From Musa acuminata AAA Group (lineage: Eukaryota > Streptophyta > Magnoliopsida > Zingiberales > Musaceae), in assembly GCF_036884655.1 (NCBI RefSeq), contig NC_088355.1:42329501-42393500 (forward strand): DNA of 64,000 nucleotides. The letters run 5' to 3'. Positions 12,901 to 21,765 of the stretch are shown one piece after another; the first letter of the stretch is position 1, and each line of letters starts with the position of its first letter. The notes beneath the pieces are model-generated. The model was not told where the DNA came from. It searched no databases and saw only the letters and a list, made by a program, of their open reading frames with translations. The position numbers were made by a program, and so were the translations under genes.

Positions 12901-14180
12901 AATCAGACCATAAAACTTTTAACACTTCATAACGTTACAGATTCCATTCATGAAGCTTATTAATTTTATTCAAATCTAGATATAAAGTGTCTCAACTTCA
13001 CAGCTGAGCCAAATTAGCCATGAAGCATCTTACCACCAACTCTATCTATAAAAGTATCTTTAACTCCATTATATGTGGTCAAGTCTACTCACAAAATATC
13101 CATTCAATATCATTGAATCATATCAAAAAAATATTATGCCGCAATACACTATGTGCTTGGAAATGTGATGCCCAGCCTATGATACGAGGAAATGGCGCAT
13201 GCATACATGAGTGCCACATCGACACATATTAAACATTAGATTAGAAACCTAGTTAGCCTTGCATTTAGTATGATGCTCGATCAACACATGACACCAAACA
13301 ATAATGCTCGATCGTTCGGATGATCCTTCATAGTACATGACGTTTAAATAATGAAATAACTATCCATTAGATATAAACGAGTGTGCTTTCTCAAATGCAT
13401 GGTGGCTCGTCTTGGATATGTTTTAGAACATCAAATGCAAATATAAATTCTGATCCAAAGTTGTGATCAACAGATAACTACGATCATGAAGCAGCAGCTC
13501 TCATGCTTCCAATAAATTTAGACACTCTCCCTGGACTATATTTTTGGGAAAATCCCAAAGTTTTGGCTTTTTCCCAAAAGAATCCCTCTTTTTTACGTTA
13601 AATAATTAATTATTTGTCATCTTTTATTTTAAAATATACCAAAATATTCTTAATTTTTATTCAAAATTACTGAAGAATTCAAAGATACAATATTTCATGA
13701 TAATATATATATATATATACTAAAATTGAGATAATTTTTTTAATAGGATTACAGTATTTGTAGTTCAATAATAAAAAATATCTTAACCATATTTAAAAAG
13801 ATTACGACTGGCTCAACCGAATCAAAAATATTGATTTGGTTTAATGCTGAACTAATTTAATTGGTTCGATCTAACGATATTATGATAAAAAAATATATAT
13901 ATATAATTAAAAATAAATTTTTTTTATAAAAGGTATGTAATGAAAGGTTGGATATAAAATAAGAATTCTCTTTGACCCTTTTGAAAATGACGAGATATTA
14001 GGAAAAAAAGAAAACTTGGCTACTCCCGGAAAATGGCTTTTATTTCATTTTCCTGTTCACATAAACTTTCTGCAAAATGCTTTCTTATCCTGCGTCGAAA
14101 AAAACCACTGATTTACGCGTGTGTGGTAGATGATCAACTTTGTTGTATACGTGGACGGTGGCAACGTAATCTCGCATGGA
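12900..14180. other. AT-rich intergenic region upstream of the PNRC-like gene
   Basis: No gene recognised. It holds one copy of a dispersed repeat (13262-13380). The GGGAAAATCCC / TTTTCCCAAAAGAATCCC block near 13545-13600 has a loosely matching inverted counterpart at 13960-14040, which might mark a small inverted-repeat transposon. The match is too imperfect to call. Confidence 0.35.
13262..13380. repeat. dispersed repeat copy A (pairs with 15600-15740)
   Basis: Contains AATGCTCGATCGTTCGGATGA and GACGTTTAAATAATGAAATAACTAT-like words. The same words, slightly diverged and in the same orientation, recur at 15600-15740 on the other side of the PNRC-like gene. Confidence 0.5.
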
Positions 14181-14259
14181 AATTAGTATGCACACGCATC
14201 GGACGTCGATGACTCGTGCTGCTTTCCTGTCTGAAACAGCGAAAATGCATGCATTCTCT

Positions 14260-14717
14260 CTTTGGCGTCGAAGGCTTTAAATCCCACCTCGAGTCTCAGT
14301 TCACGTCCGTCATCGGTTCCTTCGGGGTTCAAGTAGCAAGTTCCTCCTCTTCTCCTCTCGAGGGGGAGAAGCAAGCAAGCAAGCAAGCAAGCGAGAGTTT
14401 AGCTCCACCAAGAGTCTCTTCTACTCCTCGTTTAATCAACTTTGATCATTCCTAGAGTAAATCCCGTGTGATTGGCGGCCTTCGCTGTGTTCTTGGCCTT
14501 TTCATCTTGCTTGTGGAGAGTCGGTGAGTCGAGTCCTGCGTCTCGTCTTTCTTCCTTGTGTTGTTGTGTGCGGCAGAAAGTTCCAAAATTGAGCTCACTG
14601 TTTGGTTGTAGGGGTTTATTTTGCTTCCAACAGTTGACCGCCGGGAGAGGAGGAGGAGCTTTAGTTTTGATACCTCATCTCTAGTTTTGGATCTGTGTGG
14701 CATTTGAGGCGTCGGTT
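14260..14717 (+). promoter_or_regulatory. 5' leader of the PNRC-like gene, possible leader intron
   Basis: GC-richer, pyrimidine-rich sequence after an AT-rich flank suggests transcribed leader. A good donor (CGGTGAGTCG near 14522) and acceptors (TTGTAG near 14606, CCAACAG near 14632) would allow a short leader intron. An (AAGC)n run lies at about 14370-14392. Transcription is inferred, not shown. Confidence 0.4.
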
Positions 14718-15044
14718 ATGGGGGGACAAAATCGAAATCAATGGCAAAAAGGCAAGTCACAGGCTTCCCGGAATGAAGGCGTCGGCTTTAAAGGGACAAA
14801 CAGTCGTCCCTCTCAGTCTTCTTCTGCTGGGATTCTACCAAAACCTTCCTCTGGCTCCTACACGAAGCCAACGACACAAAGAGGCAAAACCAAGGGTGTA
14901 AACCTCCAGCCGTCTCCTCAAGGAGCCACCTCAGGCGATAACCCCCCACGCCCTGAGTTTTGGGCAGGCCCTTCGTTCTCGAACTCTCCTGCTCCGAGTT
15001 CTTTGCCGATCCCTAAATTTTCCGTTCCCGAGAAGCCTAAGTAA
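14718..15044 (+). CDS. small PNRC-motif protein (108 aa)
   Basis: A 108-residue basic, Ser/Pro/Gln-rich and largely disordered protein. Its only ordered-looking feature is the C-terminal block FWAGPSFSNSPAPSSLPIPKF (about residues 78-98). This matches the short motif of the proline-rich nuclear receptor coactivator (PNRC) family. In animals that motif binds nuclear receptors and the decapping factor DCP1 in mRNA decay; the plant role is not established. The first in-frame ATG is at 14718; an in-frame GTG lies seven codons upstream. The stop overlaps a strong donor sequence (CCTAA|GTAAGC), so a spliced form could extend the protein. Family identity rests on one motif. Confidence 0.6.
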   Translation: MGGQNRNQWQKGKSQASRNEGVGFKGTNSRPSQSSSAGILPKPSSGSYTKPTTQRGKTKGVNLQPSPQGATSGDNPPRPEFWAGPSFSNSPAPSSLPIPKFSVPEKPK

Positions 15045-15199
15045 GCAGATGCTTCCATGCATTTTTGTCAGAAGCAGTAGCATACCCCTCCTTCTAAGGA
15101 GGGCTCGGAGTAGGAAGATCCATGCATTTGGTTTCTCATTGTTTTCATTGCTAGATTATTTCTAATTATAATGTTTTGTCTCATTTATTTATTTACTTG

Positions 15200-16800
15200 A
15201 TAGACTTAAGATCGTCAACAAAATGTGGTGAGGTGAAAGTTTTGACTTGGATCATTTTTTGCCCGTAAAAGAGGGGAGATCACAATAAGTGGATGATTTG
15301 GTCGAGAGAGGATTTCTTTATCGGAGTAAAAGAAAAATAATTTTGTATCTGATCCATTCCTATGGACATTATAGTGGGCGGTCAAATTATAGTCTTCGCT
15401 CGTTGTGATAAAAGAAAAACTCGTTGAAGGGTTCAGTCTTAGTTTAGTCACTTCGACTAAGACTAAGTGTAATGGTTGGCTATACATGATCTAAGTGTAA
15501 TATCATGTGTGTCGATGTAGTATCTTCAATTAGTGCAACTATTTATGTTTCACATGTCATTTGTCCCTGCATTGTGGTTTAAACTTGCTAGAGTTCAACT
15601 AACCACGTTTAAATCATGTGTCAACACATAATGTTAACAATAATACTCGATCATTCGAACGATTCTTCGTGTTTAAATAATACTCGATGTTTTAGCAAAA
15701 CTAACCATGATGAAATAACTATAAAGTCCCTCGAGCGATTATTACTCCCTAAACTAGCTATTTTGTATCAAATATGACATTAGCAATATGTTGTGATTTA
15801 TGAACAGGATGAGGAAAATAATCTTTTTCGACTATGGATCATAATAGTCGAGCTAGTGGGTTTGGTATTGAACTTCTTAATCAGTCTAATTATAAAATCT
15901 ATAAGATTTATTTGGAATCATATCTTACAAAAGATATGGTTTATGATAATACAACAATAGCATAAAATAGTAAAAGATGGCATGAAAATACGACAACATT
16001 AAATGCAAAAGTTAAATTTATGTTAAAGATATCTATTTCTTATTATTTTTTATTATATTATTAGTTACAAATCAACTTTACATATTTTTGCTAGGTAATA
16101 TTAAGTCATATTTGAAGTATAAAATGATAAAATAAATAAATAAAAAAATTCTAGTAAAAAAAAAGTTGCATATATCATCATAAATCATGATTAAAAAATA
16201 AGACTTATTTAGTGACATCTCCGAGGCTTTGTCTGAATTCCTTTATTTCATCTAAACTATTAACTTATGAAAAGATGATATCCTCCTCCATCTCCTTTGA
16301 TCATTCGTTAGAGTAGTATGTTATTGATCATTGACCTCTTTCACCATCACAAAGGCTTCGCTTACATTGAGAACACCAAGTTCATGGCCAATATAACAAA
16401 AACAAAATATAAATTCTTATGTTTTGTGAGCATGGTTAATGCATCGTTCATCGATTGCGATAGAATTAGTAGGATATCGTGATCATTGTTTCCTATTGTT
16501 GGTTTACATAGGCACCGATGGAAGAATAAGTCTACCATTCCAAAAGTGAAGAGAGCGCAAATATTGGCGAGAATTGATGACTACTAGTCGTACCAAGAAT
16601 TGCTATGCTTTAAACTTGAGGAGTTGCTTGCCATAAACATTAGACTGTTGTCTCTCTCAAAAATAATAATAATAATAATAATAAGACTTGTCTCTCATTA
16701 ATGTCCTTATAGATAAAGTTGATTCCTACCAAAGAATTCAAATCACAAAATGAGTCATCGGCTTCAAGAATTATGCTATACTTGGTTCCTATATATGGAC
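15200..16800. other. AT-rich intergenic region
   Basis: No gene recognised. It includes dispersed repeat copy B (15600-15740) and an AAT microsatellite at about 16669-16692. Isolated short open frames here have no recognisable composition or motif. Confidence 0.45.
15600..15740. repeat. dispersed repeat copy B (pairs with 13262-13380)
   Basis: Same orientation as the copy 2.3 kb upstream. Shared words include ATACTCGATCATTCGAACGAT and GTTTAAATAATAC. Together the copies bracket the PNRC-like gene, suggesting insertion of two elements of one family or a local duplication. Confidence 0.5.
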
Positions 16801-16819
16801 CAAATTAGGCCTCAACTCA

Positions 16820-17330
16820 GCAAGAATTTGGAACCGAGGAGAAACGGAAGGAAGGTGAGGAAATGGTAGCTCGTGCCATGTAAGATTCGTGCGAGGAGAT
16901 CGGACGGTAGGAGGTTCATCGGGTGATGAGGGTAATAATGGCGATAAGACTCGGGTTGACGTCAACTGCCCCAGATGACGCCTCGGCTCACCTGACACTA
17001 CCTGATCAAACGGATCGAAATGCCGACCGAGGCACATTAAACATCCTGCTCAGGCTCGGTCCTTCACGCCATGCCAACACCAGTGTCAGACGCTACCAGG
17101 AGTACGAGTCTGCCCCCTGCAAGCGGGCACAGTAAGCTTCCCTATAAATACCTTCGCATTCTAAATGGGAAAGGGAGGGGGGATGGAGAAACAACTTAGC
17201 TAAAGAAACCCTCTTCACCATCCACTAACTTGATCGTCGGAGGGGTCGGGCTGAGCTCCTCGACCCGACCTTTGTACAGGTGTAAAGGCGGAGGTCTCCC
17301 ACTAAACGCCTAGGCGAGGAGTCCCCCTTC
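16820..17330 (+). mobile_element. LTR-retrotransposon LTR fragment (possible solo LTR)
   Basis: A GC-rich block in AT-rich surroundings with a clear TATA element (CCTATAAATACC, 17151-17162) followed by GGGAAAGGGAGG and the CTTGATCGTCGGAGGGGTCGGGC stretch. This style is typical of plant Gypsy-type LTRs just downstream of their start site. No gag, protease or polymerase frame is attached, and the LTR ends and target duplication were not resolved. The promoter-like core lies about 1.1 kb upstream of the DREB coding start, on the same strand. Confidence 0.45.
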
Positions 17331-17339
17331 TCGGAGGAA

Positions 17340-18314
17340 ACAGCGATCTCGTCCCAATTGGAACACCGCAACCGGCCACCTCAAAGGAGCGTCCCGGAGA
17401 GATTCCCGTCATCCGGATCCGAACCAAGCCGCGTCGGTCCCAACACCACGGCTTAAGGTTGTTTACCCAATTCAGTGGCGTATACTCACTCACCTGTGGC
17501 TGTTAATGAAGCTGGCGTTCGCCTTCACATGTACTCCGTCACCCCATCCCGGAGCATTGGCGTACGTTCATGGCGGCCAGGAGACAAAGGCATGGGCATA
17601 AGGTGAAGCAGCAGCAGCAGCAGCAGTCGTAGGGGGTTCTCGGGAATCAGGTCGTCATCATCGGCTTGTGAGAGCCCAAGCGCTCGTGAAACCCAACAAT
17701 GCTTGGGAGGTGGATCCTTAAATAAACCCTTCCCTTTCCATCATCCTCCCCCTGTTCGACAAAATGCTCTCTCCTTCTTCCTCACATGAGGATGGAATTG
17801 GGTAGGTGCTCACATGCACAAAACTGTTCGACCCTCTGCCCCATCCACTCTCCAGAGTCCATCTTCTCCATCGATTCATGTGGACTGCTGATGATGATGA
17901 AAGAACCGTGGAAACGTTGGCTTTTACTATGTTTGACCTTGCAAAAGGCAGTGAAATCGTCATCCTTTTTGCCCTTCTTAATCTTATGCATTATGGACAT
18001 CATCGATGATGTCGATCGAGAATTTGGATCGTAACGAAGGATTTATAGACTGAAAACGAAGAAGACCGTCCTCCTCCCTTTAGGCTTCGTGTGCTCCTCA
18101 AATCCAAACTTCAAACCAGCAGCTAACGGTAGCCATATGCCTTACCTCCAACCGTGACAACATTTAAACCATGCATCACGAACAGCTCTCTCCCTCTTAC
18201 ATATCCCGCGCCTCGACCTCTATGTCTCTCTCACACGCATACAACACACTCACTTCACACTCCCTCTCTTCTGCTGCTTTGCTTCGCTTCACTCCACTCC
18301 TCACCGTCTCCTCC
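17340..18314 (+). other. intergenic and 5' leader of the DREB2F-like gene
   Basis: Holds a GCA trinucleotide run (17608-17626), a moderately GC-rich stretch that may belong to the upstream LTR, and then the promoter and leader of the AP2/ERF gene. The last 150 bases are strongly CT-rich (CTCTCTCC/CACTCC), as in many plant leaders. An upstream in-frame ATG lies at 18171. Confidence 0.45.
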
Positions 18315-19214
18315 ATGGACAACCACCGAAAGACCCCTGTCAGGCCGTGGAAGAAAGGCCCCGCCCGCGGCAAAGGCGGGCCCCAGAACGCCTCCTGCGA
18401 ATACCGCGGTGTCCGGCAGCGGACCTGGGGCAAGTGGGTGGCAGAGATCCGGGAGCCCAAGAAGCGGACCCGCCTCTGGCTGGGATCGTTCGCCACCGCC
18501 GAAGAGGCCGCGCTGGCCTACGACGAGGCCGCCCGCCGCCTCTACGGCCCCGACGCCTACGTCAACCTCCCCCACCTCCGCGCCAACATCGGCTCCTCCA
18601 TCGTCGGCAAGCCCCCCCATCGGTTCAAGTGGTTCCCTTCCAAGAGCTTCACGCCCGCGATGCCCACTTGCGGCCTCCTCAACCTCAATGCCCAGCACAA
18701 CGTTCATGTCATCCACCAGAGGCTCCAAGAGCTCAAGAACTCCAAGCCCTCCTCCTGTTCTTCTTCGTCCTCCTCTGCCTCTTCTTGTCCCAGTACCTTT
18801 CGGAGTTCAGAGCCACCAGCAGTGGTGCCGATAGAGACCCGGTTGGAGAGCTCGGTCATCGGAGGGCGAGAAGTGGTCCATCAGCTGCCGGTCGAGAGAA
18901 ATCCACCAAGTGCGGTGGAGAAGCCTCAGATCGATCTCAAGGAATTCCTCCAGCAACTGGGAGTGCTGAAGCCGGAGAGCGCACCGGAGGGCGGCGAGAG
19001 CGCGGGGAACTTGGCTCTGCCGGAGCAAACGCTGGAGGTATCGAGTGAGATGGCTTCACAAGCCTTCGGCTTGCACCAGAGCGACTTCAACTGGGACACA
19101 CTGATCGAAATGCGGGGTTTGGACGGTAACCCGATCATGCAAGACGACGGATCGCAGTTGGATGATGTGCAGGAGGAGGACTTGAGCTTGCCAATCTCCA
19201 TATGGGACCTCTGA
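18315..19214 (+). CDS. DREB2F-like: DREB2F-like AP2/ERF transcription factor
   Basis: Nuclear DNA-binding protein of the DREB group, expected to bind DRE/CRT (A/GCCGAC) promoter elements in stress responses. Intronless, 299 residues from the ATG at 18315. Before the AP2 domain is the basic signature [14 protein letters not shown] (about 12-25). The single AP2 domain runs from 30 to 88 ([19 protein letters not shown]...YVNLPHL) and has the valine and glutamate (WVAEIRE) that mark DREB rather than ERF proteins. A Ser-rich linker follows, then a helical [12 protein letters not shown] block (207-218) and an acidic C-terminus ending [10 protein letters not shown], a likely activation region. Start and sequence style fit Arabidopsis DREB2F better than DREB2A. 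An in-frame ATG at 18171 would add 48 uncharged Ser/Leu residues not expected in the family, so I prefer 18315. Confidence 0.9.
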   Translation: MDNHRKTPVRPWKKGPARGKGGPQNASCEYRGVRQRTWGKWVAEIREPKKRTRLWLGSFATAEEAALAYDEAARRLYGPDAYVNLPHLRANIGSSIVGKPPHRFKWFPSKSFTPAMPTCGLLNLNAQHNVHVIHQRLQELKNSKPSSCSSSSSSASSCPSTFRSSEPPAVVPIETRLESSVIGGREVVHQLPVERNPPSAVEKPQIDLKEFLQQLGVLKPESAPEGGESAGNLALPEQTLEVSSEMASQAFGLHQSDFNWDTLIEMRGLDGNPIMQDDGSQLDDVQEEDLSLPISIWDL

Positions 19215-19705
19215 AGCTCTACCAACAATTCGCTGCTATATACCGAGCGCAAGTCGAACGCCTTATCGTTGATTCAATGAAGCTATCTGTATAATGTCTC
19301 TTTGAGATTGCACCTCAAGTCGGGCTACTATATAATAAAATACAAATGGAAGATTAATTTAAACTTTATGATTGGAAAGTATATCTATCGACTATTAATT
19401 AAAAGTCAAAATCTCGAATTAATTTTGTATAGCTAATAGAAAGCTAATCTAATGATTTTACCAAAAGATTAAGCACAAATGAAACAGAGTAAACACGTAT
19501 GGATGGCTGAAAACGGGAGACGTGTTTTTGTATTGAGATGGCTCAAAACAGAGCAAACATAACGAAGACAACTATGGCGAAGAGATGTCTGGAGATATCC
19601 GATGGAATGAAGAAGACTATGGCCTGTCGACGACAGTATACTTTCGACCTATAATTAGCAATTTTTTGCTAAGACATTATTATCCAAAATGCGATCCTTC
19701 AGTTT

Positions 19706-19738
<33 letters not shown>

Positions 19739-20072
19739 TTCTGTTCATCACAGTTCTTCAACAGAATGATCACCGAGCACAGAAGAAAGAAGAAGATGGA
19801 GATGCTTTCAAGGTCTCAGATTAGATCAATCCCCTCAGAGAATCCAACAAGATTGAGATCAAGGGAATGAGAAGACCAAACACAGAGCCTCGTTCTGGAT
19901 TCAAGATTTAAGAAAATTGACACGGTTTTATGTCCTCATTTCGCAGATATCTAATAACCAAAACTGTATCATATATACAACCAGGAAGAATCCATAGATT
20001 TAGTATTCTGTCTTATCTATGGGTCCAAACGAACCTCCCCAAAAGCACGAGAAGGAAGGAGAGTGATAAGAT
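19215..20072. other. convergent 3' flanks; TA microsatellite
   Basis: Lies between the 3' ends of the DREB2F-like gene (+) and the 65-residue gene (-), so both 3' untranslated regions should be here. A (TA)n tract of about 13 units is at 19709-19734. No other gene recognised. Confidence 0.5.
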
Positions 20073-20270
20073 CTACGAACGGGAGGTGGCGGCGGCGAGG
20101 ATCCGGCGGACCCCGAGCCGGATCCGCCGGTACGCGCGCCGCGAAAACATGGCGGCCTCCCTGAAGAACACCTCCAACGCCTCCACGAACGGGTTCAGCC
20201 TCCGTATCAGCGGCACGTACAGCGTCAGCGGCAACGCCCAGAACGCCGTCGCGAACAGTAGCTGCAGCAT
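20073..20270 (-). CDS. conserved small plant protein with N-terminal hydrophobic segment (65 aa)
   Basis: Sixty-five residues starting MLQLLFATAFWALPLTLYVP, a hydrophobic segment of about 20 residues that could be a signal anchor. It is followed by an amphipathic, arginine-rich tail (RRAYRRIRLGVRRIL). The opening MLQL-FA-AF-A-PLTLY pattern, followed by an RxLNxFVE block, matches a small uncharacterised family I recall from many land plants. Function unknown; a membrane or organelle-surface location is inferred. The frame stays open upstream of 20270, but the family consistently begins at MLQL, so the short start is chosen. A high local GC content (CGG/CGC codons) contrasts with the AT-rich downstream flank. 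Confidence 0.65.
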   Translation of the reverse strand: MLQLLFATAFWALPLTLYVPLIRRLNPFVEALEVFFREAAMFSRRAYRRIRLGVRRILAAATSRS

Positions 20271-20699
20271 CCGAACCCCACCTCTCTCTTTCTCTCTCTG
20301 TAAAGTGCTGTGCAGAGCGACAAATGAAGCAGGAGAGATCGGAGGATCGAGGGACTGAATATACGGAGAGCTTTCTCTACCAGGGTCTGCAGGGGACCTG
20401 AGGACCGCAACGTCGAGGAATTGAGCTCGCGGAAGAAGATTGCAAGCACCTTCTTTCTCTACCTTCGTATCCGACACTTCTCCCGTGGGGCCTCGTCAGG
20501 CGCCAACCACAGGCGGGTAATATAGTGATGTTCCGAGGCGGCCGGTTTCGTGGTCGCCTGGTGTTATCCGGAGACGGGTTTGACCGGTAGGAGATGGGCT
20601 TTCCATAAGTGATAAGTCGGCGTCGAGGTATTGTCGGTAACGACTGGTTCGACGAACAAGTGGGTTTTGGGTAAACGACGGCCGTGGGGTGGAGGGTGG

Positions 20700-20705
20700 C
20701 ACGTG
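20700..20705 (-). promoter_or_regulatory. G-box (CACGTG) upstream of the 65-residue gene
   Basis: CACGTG within GGTGGCACGTGGGCT, about 430 bp upstream of the start codon at 20270. G-boxes are bound by plant bZIP and bHLH factors, and ABRE-type versions respond to abscisic acid. Use in vivo is inferred. Confidence 0.4.
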
Positions 20706-20759
20706 GGCTGGCAAAGAGAAGAAGCCAGTGGACGTGTCGCCAAAGAAGTGGAAGGTTCG

Positions 20760-21560
20760 TGAACATAATAATAATATTTAAATTGATTTTAAAAAAATAA
20801 TGGTATTTATATTGATAATAGTATTAGTATTGATAATGAACATAATAATGATGATATTTATAATAGTAGTGATAAAATGCTAATTATGTGTCATTATCCA
20901 TCCTCATTACTATTACCATTACCAATATTAATACTACTATCCTTACCACTACCATTAGCATTATCATGGTTATTACTATTCCATTATTATTACCATCATC
21001 ATTATTATTATTACTATTAATATCGTTACCATCTTAATCATCAAAATATGATAGCCAATGCAATCCAAATCCAATGGTGCTTCCATGAGTAGCAGAGAAG
21101 TAAATCATGGAGACATTACCCCACTCTAGTGTTCCAAAATCTTGAGGAGAAAAAAAGGAAGAAAGAACACCTAATTGGCTTTATTAGATACTCGGAACGA
21201 TTTAGATTCATGTACAAGAGTTTATTGGAAGACTATGGTCTCAAATCCATCCTATTTAACATTGACTATGAAGACTTGAAATTAATGACGAGCTGTATTG
21301 GGACTAAGTTTTTTCGAATTTCCGAGAAACAAATGAAACATAGAGTTGAGCTACATTTTATGTAAAGTAATTTAACATTACATAAGAACAAAGCTGATGG
21401 TGATACCATTATGCATGCTGAGAGTGAAAGCATCAATGTTAACTTCCATTCTCTCTTCAGGTTTTCAACAAGACGTAGAACTACAGAAACTTGGCCGGAT
21501 TGAATGAAAAATTGTGTACAGTCCAATAACCATGGAACTTAAGCTCCAGCAACACCTTTT
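20760..21560. other. trinucleotide-rich spacer between minus-strand genes
   Basis: From 20765 to 21035 the sequence is an irregular mixture of ATA, ATT, ACC and ATC triplets (degenerate microsatellite). From 21100 to 21560 there is no recognised gene. The part close to 21560 is probably past the DiT1 3' end. Confidence 0.5.
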
Positions 21561-21765
21561 TACACCACCAAGTAAATCATTTTGTTGAAAGCTGGAAAAA
21601 GGAAACCAAGGTTTCTGAGCATTCCAAAAACTCTAGGAAGACTAATGCAGTAAGCGAAAAAATTTTCAGAAGCTTTCTTTGCCACAAGCCAATGGAACAC
21701 CGAGCAAGATAAATGATATTGACAGTGGCGACGATGGATCCGTAGAAGAAATTCAGGAGTTGTCT

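Noticed and set aside
13545..14040. Possible small inverted-repeat transposon with GGGAAAATCCC-like ends
   Set aside because: The inverted match is short and interrupted, and no target duplication is visible.
18154..19048. Long open frames overlapping the DREB2F-like gene in both other plus frames and on the minus strand
   Set aside because: They arise from the extreme GC content of the AP2 coding region; their products are Arg/Pro/Ala-rich without any domain, while the AP2 frame has a full conserved domain.
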